Assembly (NCBI GenBank): GCA_937944405.1
Contig: CALDYR010000102.1
Location: 17,971 to 81,970 of the forward strand
Direction: 5' to 3'
From: an uncultured Pirellulaceae bacterium
GTDB taxonomy: Bacteria > Planctomycetota > Planctomycetia > Pirellulales > Pirellulaceae
DNA length: 64,000 nt
The notes beneath the pieces were generated by a model that had not been told where the DNA came from, did not search any database, and was given only the letters and a program-made list of their open reading frames with translations. Every line of letters begins with the position of its first letter. Within the stretch, counting starts at the first letter, position 1. This document shows, piece by piece, positions 7,963-17,638 of the stretch. Position numbers and translations under genes: made by a program.

Positions 7963-10242
7963 TTGAACCCTAAGCTATTGTCTGTCGCTTGTCTAATACT
8001 GCCGCTAATGTCGTTATCGGCTCATTCGAGCGCGGCCGATTCCCACGCCACCAGCATCTTGCTCGAAACCGAAAGCTTCGATCAATACGGCGGATGGAAA
8101 TTAGACACACAATTCATTGACGAAATGGGTTCCCCCTATCTCCTGGCCCATGGCATCGGGCGGCCCGTTGGAGACGCGACCACTTCGGTTGACTTCCCCC
8201 AATCGGGCACCTACCACATTTGGGCTCGTACCAAGGACTGGGTCGCTCGGTGGGACGCGGCCGGAGATCCTGGCAAATTCCAGATCGCCGTTGACGGCAA
8301 AACTCTGCCTACCGTTTTTGGCACACAGGGCAAACAATGGCTGTGGCAGTCTGGCGGTACTGTTGAAATCACACAACCTATCGGCGTCCCAATCAGCCTC
8401 AAAGACCTGACCGGTTTCGACGGGCGCTGCGACGCCATCTATTTTTCACTGGACGACAAATCACCGCCGGAAGACAAAACGCTCAGCGATTGGCGCGCCA
8501 AACAATTGGGCGTTTTGGCCGCACCGGAGGTCGTCGACGGATATGATTTGGTGGTCGTTGGCGGTGGATATTCGGGGATGGGTGCCGCGCTCAGCGCCGC
8601 ACGGATGGGTTGTAAGGTTGCTTTGGTCCAGAATCGCCCGGTCCTCGGCGGCAACGGATCAAGCGAAGTGCGCGTCTGGGCGATGGGCAACATCCGCCGT
8701 GGCCCTTACCCCCGTGTTGGTGAAATCATCAACGAGTTCGCCGACAGTGCAAGCAAATCGCCGGGCACTTACGAGGAATTCGGTGACGATTTAAAACAAC
8801 AAATCATCGACGCCGAATCCAATATCGATTTGTTTCTTAACCACCACGCCTTCGCCGCGACCGCCGAAGATGAGAAAGTTGTCAGCGTCACCGCATTCGA
8901 CACTCGCACCAGCGCACGCAAAGAATTTCGAGCCCCTTTATTCGTCGATGGAACCGGACACGGAACGCTTGGGTTCTTGGTCGAAGCTCAATGGGAAATG
9001 ACTCCCGGCGGTCGGATGGGGATGAGCAATATGTGGGCTTGGGATGAACAGGCTGCGACCGTTGAATTCCCCAACACCCAGGACTGGGCATTAGACCTGA
9101 CGATGGAAGATTTTCCTTACCCTCGTGACCATCACGGACAATGGTTTTGGGAAAGTGGATTTGACAAAGACCCTTTGTACGACGCCGAAGGAATTCGTGA
9201 TTGGAATCTACGGGCAGTGTTCGGAGCCTTCAATGCGATGAAGAACGGAGACGGAGCCGACGATCATAAAACGGCATTTCTCACTTGGGTCGCCTACGTT
9301 GGCGGTACACGCGAGTCCCGTCGGTTGATCGGCGACGTTCATTTAACTCAGGAAGACATCGCCAAAAAACGAGTCTTCAAAGATGGCTGCGTCCCGACGA
9401 CTTGGTCTATTGACTTGCACTACCCCAAAGAAGAATACGCCAAAAAATTCCCCGACAACCCCTTCATTTCCAAAGCCGTGCATGATCGCGCGATCGACCG
9501 CAACATCGGTTACCCGGTGCCCTATCGATGCTTCTATTCAAAGAACATCAAAAATCTTTTCATCGTCGGACGCTGTGCCAGCGTCACCCACGAGGCGTTG
9601 GGGACAGTCCGGGTGATGAAAACATGCGGCATGATGGGCGAAGTCGTAGGCAAAGCGGCGTCTATTTGTCGTTTGCGAGACTGTTCGCCGCGCGAAGTCT
9701 ACGAACGTTACTGGGAAGAGATGGATAAATTGTTGAAACTACCGGGGCAAGCCAAACGCCCCACCGTGCGAGACGCCATCGTCATGCCAGAACAAGCCGG
9801 CGACATTCCCCCTAGCGCCCAAAGATTAAAAATTGCCGGCGGCATCGCCATGGACGATTCGATGGCCCAAAACCAAGGTGTCTGGAAAAACGGGCAGAAG
9901 ATCAAAGGATTTCATGGTAAAGGATACCAATACGCTTTGGCTAAAACAGACGCGTCTATGCGATTCCTGCTTCGCAATAAGAAATCTGGCAAGCACGACG
10001 TGCGAATTAGCTGGCGTCCCCACGAAAATCGCGCCTCCAATGCCAAAGTGATCGTTAAGTTCAGCGATAAACAAAAAGACTTCTCTGTCGACATGCGGCA
10101 AGCCCCCAATTTAAAGTCATCATTTCAGTCGATCGGCGAAGTCACGCTCGAAGGACGAAGCCGAGTCGAAATCATCTTCGACGCTAAAGAAGCCGACGGG
10201 GTGGTCTGTGTTGATGCCGTTCAACTGGCACCAGTGAAGTGA
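7963..10242 (+). CDS. secreted FAD-dependent oxidoreductase with golvesin-like C-terminal domain
   Basis: A 759-residue predicted exported flavoenzyme of unknown substrate. Residues 1-25 form a signal peptide with an S-S-A-A-D cleavage region. Residues about 30-165 look like a beta-sandwich module. The FAD-binding Rossmann motif begins at residue 198 (VVGGGYSGMGAA), followed by GGNGSSEVR and a second nucleotide-contact region near NLFIVGRCASVTHEALG, as in the FAD_oxidored family. Residues about 650-757 resemble golvesin/xanthan-lyase C-terminal beta modules that bind glycans. The start is TTG. Its stop is one base from the next gene's TTG, so the two probably form an operon with shared redox function. 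Family members are abundant in planctomycetes; the substrate is not known. Confidence 0.85.
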   Translation: MNPKLLSVACLILPLMSLSAHSSAADSHATSILLETESFDQYGGWKLDTQFIDEMGSPYLLAHGIGRPVGDATTSVDFPQSGTYHIWARTKDWVARWDAAGDPGKFQIAVDGKTLPTVFGTQGKQWLWQSGGTVEITQPIGVPISLKDLTGFDGRCDAIYFSLDDKSPPEDKTLSDWRAKQLGVLAAPEVVDGYDLVVVGGGYSGMGAALSAARMGCKVALVQNRPVLGGNGSSEVRVWAMGNIRRGPYPRVGEIINEFADSASKSPGTYEEFGDDLKQQIIDAESNIDLFLNHHAFAATAEDEKVVSVTAFDTRTSARKEFRAPLFVDGTGHGTLGFLVEAQWEMTPGGRMGMSNMWAWDEQAATVEFPNTQDWALDLTMEDFPYPRDHHGQWFWESGFDKDPLYDAEGIRDWNLRAVFGAFNAMKNGDGADDHKTAFLTWVAYVGGTRESRRLIGDVHLTQEDIAKKRVFKDGCVPTTWSIDLHYPKEEYAKKFPDNPFISKAVHDRAIDRNIGYPVPYRCFYSKNIKNLFIVGRCASVTHEALGTVRVMKTCGMMGEVVGKAASICRLRDCSPREVYERYWEEMDKLLKLPGQAKRPTVRDAIVMPEQAGDIPPSAQRLKIAGGIAMDDSMAQNQGVWKNGQKIKGFHGKGYQYALAKTDASMRFLLRNKKSGKHDVRISWRPHENRASNAKVIVKFSDKQKDFSVDMRQAPNLKSSFQSIGEVTLEGRSRVEIIFDAKEADGVVCVDAVQLAPVK

Positions 10243-10243
10243 T

Positions 10244-12034
10244 TTGCCCGTGCCATCTGCGCTTTCTCAACTGCCCGTAATACCGCTCCCATCGCCGCAG
10301 AATTCTTCTGCGATCGGCCGGTGGGTCCACCGATTGCGGATGTTGGTGCTGGTGGGAATCGTAATTGTTATTCGTTGTGCCAATCAAAGCGTCTCCGATG
10401 TGGACTACGATCTTTCGGCTGATCCTACTGCGATTTCGTTCGTCGAATCAGCCTTCACCGGCCAAACACCCGCGACACTTGAACCCGCGGGCAGCGCTGG
10501 CGAATGGAACGTAGTCACCAACGGTGAAAAACACGGCTTGGTTATCCGGACATCGCCTACTTCCGATGACATCACCGGTTTTTCTGGGCCGACGGACTGT
10601 TTGATCGCCCTCGACATCGCCCACCAGATTTTGTCGATCGGCATCCTCAGCAGCCGTGACACAACCGAACACGTCGACCTAATCGAAAAAACACCGCAGT
10701 TCTTCGAATCATTCAAAGGGTTTGGAGATCAATCGCAAAAATCATGGGCCGATATCGACGCGGTTTCCGGAGCGACACTGACCAGTTACGCAATGATCGC
10801 GTCGGTCGCCAAACGGATCAGTGGCCGAAAACCGGCGTTGAAATTCAACGCACAACCTAGCCTGGAAAAGATTCAAATGCTTTTCTCCGCTGCGCGCCTT
10901 GTGACTCCCACAGACCGACCTTTTATGTTTGAAGTCCAAGACGGCCAAGGCAATACGATCGGCCAAGCCCTATCGACTTCTCCGGTGGCCGACGATTTGA
11001 TTGGCTATCAGGGGCCCACCGCTACACTGATCGGTCTGCGAGAAGAAGCCGGAGAACTCACCTGCATCGGTCTGGTGGTAGACCAAACCTACGACAATCA
11101 ACCTTACGCATTTTATTTAGATGACGATTATTCGTTTCAAAAAAAATACAAAGGCAAAACGTTATCGGAGCTGGCAAGGATGCACCCACAAGAAATGGGT
11201 ATCGAAGGGATTTCTGGTGCAACAATGACCAGTATCAAAGTTGCCGAAGCAATTCCATTGGCAACAACGGCGGTCTTAAAAACCGTCACCCCCGCCACGC
11301 AAGGTACTGCACTTGGATTGCAACCGATGACCCGCGATCGGTGGTCCTACGTGGCAGACGCAGTGACGATTGTATTGACCATAGTCGGAGTCGCCTTTTC
11401 TCTCACAAAACTCTCCAGTAATCGCTGGTTGCGAATGGGTTATCAAGTGGCTGTCGTTGTGTTGTTGGGATTTTACAGCGGCCACATGTTGTCCCAAGCG
11501 TCCTTGGCGGGGTGGGCTGCACACACCGTTCCGTGGACCTTGGCACCGGGTTTAGTTTTGCTCAGCTTTGCCGCGGTGGCGGTGCCGATGTTCTCAAAAC
11601 ACCAGCCATACTGCCAACACATCTGTCCCTTTGGCGCGATGCAACAATGGGCTCGGTCACCGATCGTCAAACGGATCATCCCGTGGACCGTGAAGCTTCC
11701 GCGCCGCGCAGTATTTGGGCTGCGTTGTGTGCCGATCATATTATTGACCGTCGTCGTGGTAACTGCGGTCTCAGGATCAAATTTCAGTTTGGCTGCGATC
11801 GAACCGTTCGACGGTTTCGATTTATCGGTCGCTGGTTGGGCGACGATCGGGGTGTTTGCCGTGGGGCTGCTGTTTTCTTTCGTTTCACCGATGGCCTACT
11901 GTCGCTTCGGTTGCCCGACAGGTGCGATGCTTAATTTCATCCGCTTCCGAGCCGATAGCCACCGATTAGGTTTGAGGGATTGCATCGCGGTGGCACTTTT
12001 GTGCGGTGCGCTGTTGCTGCTTTACTGTCGGTGA
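10244..12034 (+). CDS. NosR-like membrane flavoprotein with two FMN-binding domains
   Basis: A 596-residue membrane protein likely moving electrons across the cytoplasmic membrane. After an N-terminal membrane segment (about 33-46) come two FMN-binding domains. Each carries the flavinylation motif (S/T)GA(T/S)x(T/S): SGATLT at 175-180 and SGATMT at 324-329, with the last Thr as the predicted FMN attachment site. Several membrane helices follow (about 370-390, 398-415, 430-450, 495-510, 530-550). The loops hold Cys457-x3-Cys461-Pro and Cys553-x3-Cys557-Pro, as in NosR/NirI/PceC proteins. The full ferredoxin-like cluster domain of NosR is absent. The start is a TTG; a start at GTG 10250 or ATG 10340 cannot be excluded. 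It is coupled to the secreted FAD oxidoreductase upstream. Confidence 0.85.
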   Translation: MPVPSALSQLPVIPLPSPQNSSAIGRWVHRLRMLVLVGIVIVIRCANQSVSDVDYDLSADPTAISFVESAFTGQTPATLEPAGSAGEWNVVTNGEKHGLVIRTSPTSDDITGFSGPTDCLIALDIAHQILSIGILSSRDTTEHVDLIEKTPQFFESFKGFGDQSQKSWADIDAVSGATLTSYAMIASVAKRISGRKPALKFNAQPSLEKIQMLFSAARLVTPTDRPFMFEVQDGQGNTIGQALSTSPVADDLIGYQGPTATLIGLREEAGELTCIGLVVDQTYDNQPYAFYLDDDYSFQKKYKGKTLSELARMHPQEMGIEGISGATMTSIKVAEAIPLATTAVLKTVTPATQGTALGLQPMTRDRWSYVADAVTIVLTIVGVAFSLTKLSSNRWLRMGYQVAVVVLLGFYSGHMLSQASLAGWAAHTVPWTLAPGLVLLSFAAVAVPMFSKHQPYCQHICPFGAMQQWARSPIVKRIIPWTVKLPRRAVFGLRCVPIILLTVVVVTAVSGSNFSLAAIEPFDGFDLSVAGWATIGVFAVGLLFSFVSPMAYCRFGCPTGAMLNFIRFRADSHRLGLRDCIAVALLCGALLLLYCR

Positions 12035-12070
12035 CCCGATCAGGTGCGGGCAATGAATCGCGTGACGACT

Positions 12071-12105
12071 GGCGATCGGCGATTGGCGATCGGCGATTGG
12101 CGATT
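12071..12105. repeat. 7-bp tandem repeat GGCGAT(C/T), five units
   Basis: Five consecutive heptamers GGCGATC/GGCGATT, alternating so the larger period is 14 bp. They sit between the convergent NosR-like gene and selO. A related ATCGCCGATGG motif recurs in tandem at 19560-19587. No gene or hairpin with a T-tract is seen in this spacer. Confidence 0.8.
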
Positions 12106-12162
12106 CAACCAAGTGACACTTGATCGATCGGCCCGAAGTATTGTGATGATCCATGGTCGACA

Positions 12163-13827
12163 TTAGGAACTGCAAGACAACGTCGAACAACCGGGACGAT
12201 TGCGAGCCCATTGGGGACGTTTTTCAGCGAAGGACTCCCGGGAAGGCTGTTCGGCGTAGGGATTTCTCAGTACCTCTAAAAGATCGGCCACTGCTGAAAA
12301 TTCACCGGTTTCAGCTTTATCGATCGCAAGTTGAGCCAGATAGTTCCGCAGCACGTATTTAGGGTTCACTTCGTTCATTCTACGTTTGCGTTGGTCCTCA
12401 TCAGACGCGTCACGGGAAATCCGTTTTTGATAGTCGCGCACCCAATCGGCGATTTGTGTTTTGACTTCCGGTGTCAACTGTTCTGGGAGGTAGTACGCAT
12501 CGATCAGCACCGCGATGCAATCGTCAGCGCTCGGTGGGGTGGTCTGCAGAGCCGGTACGTTGGCAAGCTTTCGATAAAAGATTGTCATGTCCGTTTCGGC
12601 CAATTGTAAAACTTCGGCCAAACGATCGGTCAGCGTTTCGTCGGTCGATTCGTCAAAACTTTGCAGTCCCAGTTTTGCCGCCATCATGGTTTGCCAACTG
12701 CTTTTATAAGTTTCCGCCGCGATCTCTAACCCCTCTTGAAGCGGTTTCGCATCGCCGACCACGGGATAAATCGCGTTAGCCAATTGCAACAGATTCCACT
12801 GAGCGATCCCCGGTTGATTTCCAAAACAGTACCGGCGTCCCTGAGCGTCGGTGGTATTGGGCGTCCACATGGGATCGAAATCCTCCAACCAACCATACGG
12901 ACCGTAATCAATCGTCAGCCCCAATATCGACATGTTGTCAGTATTCATCACGCCATGGACAAATCCAACACGCATCCAATGCACCATTAGATCTGAAGTC
13001 GTGCGACAGACTTCGTGAAACATCAGCGTGTACTTCTCCGTTTTACTTTTACTAAGTGCATCGATTTTGGGAAAATCAGTTGCAATCGTATAGTCCAACA
13101 ACTGAATCAGCGTTTTGTTGTCCCCACGTGACGCAAAAATTTGGAAATTTCCAAACCGCGTAAACGAAGGCGCGACTCGGCAGACAATCGCCCCCGCTTC
13201 ATAGGCCGCATTGCCGTTGTAGAACATGTCACGCATGACTTTTTCGCCGGTGGTGACTAAACTGAGCGCTCGGGTCGTCGGCACGCCAAGATGGAACATG
13301 GCTTCACTGCAGAGGAATTCACGCACAGAAGATCTCAGGACCGCCAGGCCGTCACCGCTGCGAGAGTAGGGCGTCGCACCGGCGCCTTTTAATTGCAACG
13401 CCAAACGCTCCCCCCGGTCATTGACCGTTTCCCCCAAATTGATGGCCCGTCCGTCGCCCAATTGCCCCGCCCAATTGCCAAATTGGTGTCCGCCATAGCA
13501 CATCGCATAAGGGTCCATGCCCTTAAGTATTTCATTGCCTGCAAAAATTTTCGTAAACCTTCTCACGAACTCCGGTGAAGAAAAATCCGCTAAATCCATC
13601 CCCATAGATTCCGCCACCTCGCGTGAGTAGGCCACCAATTTTGGCGCTGCAACAGGGGTGGGGGGCACACGCGAAAAACAGGCCCCGGTAACTTGCCGAC
13701 GTTCATTACTTATTTCGGGATCCGCCGGTAGTTGGCGTGTGAAACGGTTGTCAAATTTCAACCCCTCAAAACCGCCGACGGAACGGCGCGGGGAGGAACC
13801 AACGGAAGAGCGATCGGACGAAGTCAT
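12163..13827 (-). CDS. selO: protein adenylyltransferase SelO (YdiU)
   Basis: SelO has a pseudokinase fold that transfers AMP from ATP to Ser/Thr/Tyr of target proteins and is linked to redox stress. The 554-residue protein carries the family blocks YGGHQFGNWAGQLGDGRA, LKGAGATPYSRSGDG, MNTDNMSILGLTIDYGPYG and LEDFDP. The C terminus ends GCSTLSCSS, the C-x4-C tail that in vertebrates contains selenocysteine and in most bacteria cysteine, as here. It stands alone, convergent with the NosR-like gene and divergent from the GT2 gene. A Ser/Arg-rich stretch of about 20 residues precedes the core and may be an extension or a misplaced start. Confidence 0.96.
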   Translation of the reverse strand: MTSSDRSSVGSSPRRSVGGFEGLKFDNRFTRQLPADPEISNERRQVTGACFSRVPPTPVAAPKLVAYSREVAESMGMDLADFSSPEFVRRFTKIFAGNEILKGMDPYAMCYGGHQFGNWAGQLGDGRAINLGETVNDRGERLALQLKGAGATPYSRSGDGLAVLRSSVREFLCSEAMFHLGVPTTRALSLVTTGEKVMRDMFYNGNAAYEAGAIVCRVAPSFTRFGNFQIFASRGDNKTLIQLLDYTIATDFPKIDALSKSKTEKYTLMFHEVCRTTSDLMVHWMRVGFVHGVMNTDNMSILGLTIDYGPYGWLEDFDPMWTPNTTDAQGRRYCFGNQPGIAQWNLLQLANAIYPVVGDAKPLQEGLEIAAETYKSSWQTMMAAKLGLQSFDESTDETLTDRLAEVLQLAETDMTIFYRKLANVPALQTTPPSADDCIAVLIDAYYLPEQLTPEVKTQIADWVRDYQKRISRDASDEDQRKRRMNEVNPKYVLRNYLAQLAIDKAETGEFSAVADLLEVLRNPYAEQPSRESFAEKRPQWARNRPGCSTLSCSS

Positions 13828-13967
13828 AGATATGCTAAAATTTCTGTAGAAGCCTTTATGAAAGGCGGTTTGTTATCGGCGGTGGCGAGTTGTTAGCGGC
13901 GAACCAGTTGTTATCATATCGCAGTGTCCGCCTTCCCACTGAAAAAGCCGATCAACATCGGTTACCC

Positions 13968-14942
13968 ATGATGGAAACTGATCTCGATTTAACCCGACCG
14001 CCATTCCCGCGCGTCGATTCGATCGATATCGTAATTTGTACTTGGAATCGCGCCACACAGCTATCACAAACCTTCGATTCGCTGACCAGACTAATTGTGC
14101 CTTACGATCGTCAACTGCGAATTATCGTCGTTAACAACAACAGCACCGATGAAACCTCAGAAGTAATCGATCGGTTCGCGGCACACAAGTTCTTTGTTCG
14201 CCATCGATTTGTTTCGTTGTTCGAACCACAACAGGGACACACTTACAGCCGAAACCGCGCCATCGATCACCTCCAAAGCGATCTCGTGATGTGGACTGAT
14301 GACGATGTCGTGGTCGATCCGTTTTGGGTCCAAAAAATGATCAATTGCGCCGACGACCATTCCGAAGTCGCGTTTTTTGGAGGCCCCATCTGTGCAAAGC
14401 TCCAACCAACGTGCCCCGATTGGGTCGAAGAAAATTGGGAGACCTTGAAAGGCTGTTTCGCCGATCGACAACTGGGCGATCAGCCGTTGGAATTGTCCAA
14501 CCGTTGCCTCCCATACGGTGCCAATTTTGCGGTGCGCACGACGGTGCAACGCGCGTTTCGATTTGACGTAAACCTTGGCCGGCGCAAAGAAAGTGTTCTT
14601 GGCGAAGACGAACTTGACGTGATGCGTCAAATGTTAGCGGCGGATTTAAAAGGGGTTTGGACCCCCGAAGCGCGCGTCGTTCATGTGATTGATTCCCAAA
14701 GAGTCAACGAAGAATACATTCGGCAGTACTTCTTGGGCCAGGGCCGCGCGATGATCCGCAAAGGCACCGACTGGGGGGCCAGCCAACGGAAACTGTGGTG
14801 GTCAGCCATTGGCGATTACCTAGCGTACCGATTCAAACGAAAATTCGCACCCGCCCCCGAATGGTTAGGGCATCTCATTCGCAGCGGACTGGCCGAAGGA
14901 CAGTACGCCGAACTCACCGACACCTCCACGCCAAACGAATAA
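13968..14942 (+). CDS. family 2 glycosyltransferase
   Basis: A GT-A fold glycosyltransferase that adds a sugar from a nucleotide-sugar donor. From the ATG at 13968 it has 324 residues. The N-terminal part shows the GT2 blocks IDIVICTWNRA and IIVVNNNSTDET. A metal-binding aspartate cluster, TDDDVVVDPFWV, comes next, and GEDELDVMRQM is the acceptor-side ED motif. The C-terminal third is basic and aromatic and may lie along the membrane. An upstream TTG would add 26 residues unlike the family. There is no sugar-pathway gene immediately beside it, so donor and product are unknown. Confidence 0.88.
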   Translation: MMETDLDLTRPPFPRVDSIDIVICTWNRATQLSQTFDSLTRLIVPYDRQLRIIVVNNNSTDETSEVIDRFAAHKFFVRHRFVSLFEPQQGHTYSRNRAIDHLQSDLVMWTDDDVVVDPFWVQKMINCADDHSEVAFFGGPICAKLQPTCPDWVEENWETLKGCFADRQLGDQPLELSNRCLPYGANFAVRTTVQRAFRFDVNLGRRKESVLGEDELDVMRQMLAADLKGVWTPEARVVHVIDSQRVNEEYIRQYFLGQGRAMIRKGTDWGASQRKLWWSAIGDYLAYRFKRKFAPAPEWLGHLIRSGLAEGQYAELTDTSTPNE

Positions 14943-14972
14943 GCTCTCACCAATGAACAACGACCAGTAAGC

Positions 14973-15100
14973 AAAAGGTTCTTCCCGGAACGTTGTAGCA
15001 CCGAGCGCGCCCCCAAACTTACCGTTTCGAGTGAATGAGCGGGGTGGATTGGCGTTAATCCCACTACGGTTTCCAAACTTGCCACTGAAATCCCAGATGA
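14973..15100 (-). repeat. dispersed intergenic repeat, copy C
   Basis: One of four related non-coding elements. Read on the minus strand it contains the shared blocks AGTGGCAAGTTTGGAAACCG, TAGTGGGATT, TTCACTCGAAA and the end ACGTTCCGGGAAGAACC. Compared with the copies at 32103-32290 and 45141-45350 it lacks about 40 bases in the middle. It fills the spacer between two convergent genes and has no protein-like frame. Confidence 0.7.
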
Positions 15101-15185
15101 ATAAAATTGGAGATGAACAGGCAATTATCGACGGCAGGCCTGAGTGGCGTTGGGGCTGATGTAGATTGGTCAACCGGCCGCGCGT

Positions 15186-15881
15186 TTAAAACCGTTTCCA
15201 ACGTTCCACCGGAGGCATCAGCGTTTCATGACCGCCGCTATCTCTAAGGGTCAGCACCACGTCGGCAGAAATAGAGACACGCGGCATCGTCGTCATGTTG
15301 GGCGCGGTGCTGTGCAGCGTCTTGGACGGGAAGATAATGATTTCATCCTGTTCGGGTTCCAAATAACATCGGTTTATTCCGCGCAGGGCCCCTGCCGGAG
15401 ACAAAATCCCATCCTCGGATTTTTGCAACGTAAACAGGCCTTCGGCTAATTCATTAGGATGTTCGGCGATACTGAAATAGATCCCTCCGCCGTCGCCGGG
15501 TTTTTGCAAATAGTAGGCAAACGAAATATGCGATTGCACGTGGGCGTGTTCGAAAATGCGTTGCCCTTGCCGGCTGACTGTGGCCCACGATCTTTGAAAG
15601 TAGAAATTCAACCGTTCGGGCCGTATGCCCAACCCTGCGACATAGCATTTGACTGACGCCGCGATCTTCTCAAACAGCGGACCAAACTCGGGCACCTCAA
15701 ACAGAAACTCATGCCCCGACGCGTCGCCCAGCCATGCGGTTTCTTCATCGACCGGCGTCGGCTTTCGTTGTTCATCGGTTAGGATAATTTCAGTCAAACG
15801 GCGACGTAATGATTCTTCCAACCCAACACCCGCACGATAAACGCTCAACGGGAACAAATCAGTGAATTTCCCACCAGTCAT
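15186..15881 (-). CDS. putative 2OG-Fe(II) oxygenase (TIGR02466-like)
   Basis: A 231-residue protein resembling the TIGR02466 group of 2-oxoglutarate/Fe(II) oxygenases with a double-stranded beta-helix. Likely metal ligands lie in the segment EHAHVQSHISFAYYL (about residues 114-128) and at the distal His in IIFPSKTLHSTAPN (about 180-193). Arg of TMPRVSISADV may bind 2-oxoglutarate. The first ligand set reads H-x-H rather than the commoner H-x-D, which this group tolerates. The reaction and substrate are unknown. Its ATG overlaps the upstream acyl-CoA dehydrogenase stop by four bases, so translation is probably coupled. Confidence 0.75.
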   Translation of the reverse strand: MTGGKFTDLFPLSVYRAGVGLEESLRRRLTEIILTDEQRKPTPVDEETAWLGDASGHEFLFEVPEFGPLFEKIAASVKCYVAGLGIRPERLNFYFQRSWATVSRQGQRIFEHAHVQSHISFAYYLQKPGDGGGIYFSIAEHPNELAEGLFTLQKSEDGILSPAGALRGINRCYLEPEQDEIIIFPSKTLHSTAPNMTTMPRVSISADVVLTLRDSGGHETLMPPVERWKRF

Positions 15882-17638
15882 TGGGCTTTTGGTTTCTCAG
15901 ATGTTGTCGCCGGGAGAGGACCATTTGCATTCTCAAACCGCCGGGTCAGCCAGTGGTCGGCGACGGCCGCTTTTTCACCGTCCAAATTGATGTTTAACTG
16001 TTCTAACAAATCAAGGTCGCGGGTTTTGGATTGCTGTAAGAATAAAGAACCGGCATCAAAATCGATTTGTTTTTCAGGTTCGGGAATCGTTCCATTGACC
16101 ATCAACGCTGAAAGTTTGGCGAACGTGCAACTGGACACCAATAGGTTCGTGGCCAGTTCCGCCACACGACCTTTTTGCAAACCGTCCTCCTCCACTGCAC
16201 TGTCCAACGATCGACAACACCGACCAAATTTTCCAATATGATTGGCTAACCAGCGCGCGTGAAAACGGAGGTGTTCGTGTTTCACATCAATGGTCGGGAA
16301 TGTCGGCAACATCCTGCCGGCCGTATTCCACCATTGGTGTTTGGGGCTGGGGGAAGCCGGCGCGGCGTCTTCAATCCCGTTGAGTTGGCCGGCGATCTGC
16401 TGTTTAAGCAAATCGTTGCTGCCTTCGGAAATCAAACTGTGGCGGACATCCCGCATTACACGTTCTAAGGGATTGGTTTTGAAGACGCTGTTACCTCCCA
16501 AAACGTCCATCGCATCGTTAACCGCGCTCCACAACGATTGGCTGGAAAAAAGTTTCAACATTTGTGACTCGCGTGTAACCGACGCCCGGTCACAGTCATA
16601 CTGCGAAGCAACGTGATAAACCGTCGCCTCCAAAGCGTAAAGATTAGCCGCGACTTCAGCGATCTTCTGTTTGACTTGCCCAAAACTGCCAATCGTTTTC
16701 CCAAACTGAGTACGAGTTTGCGCTTGGATGACCATCGCCTGTAACAGACTTTTCAAAACGCCTACTGCCGTGGCGGCAGACGCGATCCGATCTAATACGG
16801 TGACCTTTTCTACCATCGCAACGGCAGCCCCCGCGCTTCCCAGCAAATCAGCGCCCGCCACGACGACATTCTCAAAAGCGATCGTTGCGACGGAAACGCC
16901 TTTTAAGCCAAGCTTGTTTTGGGTACAGTTATCAATCGAAACACCTTCGGCGTTGCCGGGCACTAAAAAAGCGCTGACGTTTCCCCAAGGAAGATAGTCA
17001 TCCGGCGTACGCGCCAACACGATCAACAGATCAGCTTCGCTGCCGTTAGCGATCCAGCGCTTTTTACCGGTTATCTTATATCCCTTGCCATCGCTTTGAG
17101 GTTCAGCGGCGGTGTGTACGTTGCCGAAATCGCTCCCGGCGAGCTCCTCGGTGATCGCCAACGCTCCGGTTTGGTCACCTGAAGCGATCCCCGGAATCCA
17201 TTTTCTCTGTTGCTCGGTTGAACCGTAAGTCCGCAGCAGATTCAAAACGACGCAGCTCTGCAGTCTCACCATCGCAGCGGTCGATCCGCAATGCCCACCG
17301 AGGACTTCCAGCACGCGACAAAAGTTAAAGGTCGACATCTCGTTGCCGCCTAACTCCTTTTCCACTGTCATGCCGGTCACGCCAAGGTTGCCCATGCCTT
17401 TGATAATGCCCGCCGGCAGCCGCATGTGCTGATCAATACGATCAGGGAAAACAAACTCCTGACAATAGTTTTTCGTTTTGGCGACCATCGAATCGCCAGA
17501 GGCCGCCGCGTTTTCAAGCTGCTCAAAGTAGGGCATTAACTCGTCGCCGGCGAACTGCCCTAAAAACAAGCGATCAGCAAAACTGGGCAAACCGGCAACG
17601 GTAGGTCGTCCGGGGGGCCGGGAAGGAGTTTCAGCCAT
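15878..17638 (-). CDS. acyl-CoA dehydrogenase family protein, VLCAD-like
   Basis: A flavoprotein predicted to oxidise the alpha-beta bond of an acyl-CoA thioester and pass electrons to ETF. It has 586 residues, with the N-terminal helical domain, the beta domain signature ITEELAGSDFGN and GKKRWIANGSEADLL, and the C-terminal helical domain RTQFGKTIGSFGQVKQKIAE. Glu in HSLISEGSNDLLK occupies the place of the catalytic base in very-long-chain enzymes. The last about 150 residues form the extra C-terminal domain seen in long VLCAD-type members, which often attach to the membrane. The chain length used is not known. It is first in a two-gene operon with the 2OG-oxygenase-like gene. Confidence 0.9.
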   Translation of the reverse strand: MAETPSRPPGRPTVAGLPSFADRLFLGQFAGDELMPYFEQLENAAASGDSMVAKTKNYCQEFVFPDRIDQHMRLPAGIIKGMGNLGVTGMTVEKELGGNEMSTFNFCRVLEVLGGHCGSTAAMVRLQSCVVLNLLRTYGSTEQQRKWIPGIASGDQTGALAITEELAGSDFGNVHTAAEPQSDGKGYKITGKKRWIANGSEADLLIVLARTPDDYLPWGNVSAFLVPGNAEGVSIDNCTQNKLGLKGVSVATIAFENVVVAGADLLGSAGAAVAMVEKVTVLDRIASAATAVGVLKSLLQAMVIQAQTRTQFGKTIGSFGQVKQKIAEVAANLYALEATVYHVASQYDCDRASVTRESQMLKLFSSQSLWSAVNDAMDVLGGNSVFKTNPLERVMRDVRHSLISEGSNDLLKQQIAGQLNGIEDAAPASPSPKHQWWNTAGRMLPTFPTIDVKHEHLRFHARWLANHIGKFGRCCRSLDSAVEEDGLQKGRVAELATNLLVSSCTFAKLSALMVNGTIPEPEKQIDFDAGSLFLQQSKTRDLDLLEQLNINLDGEKAAVADHWLTRRFENANGPLPATTSEKPKAQ

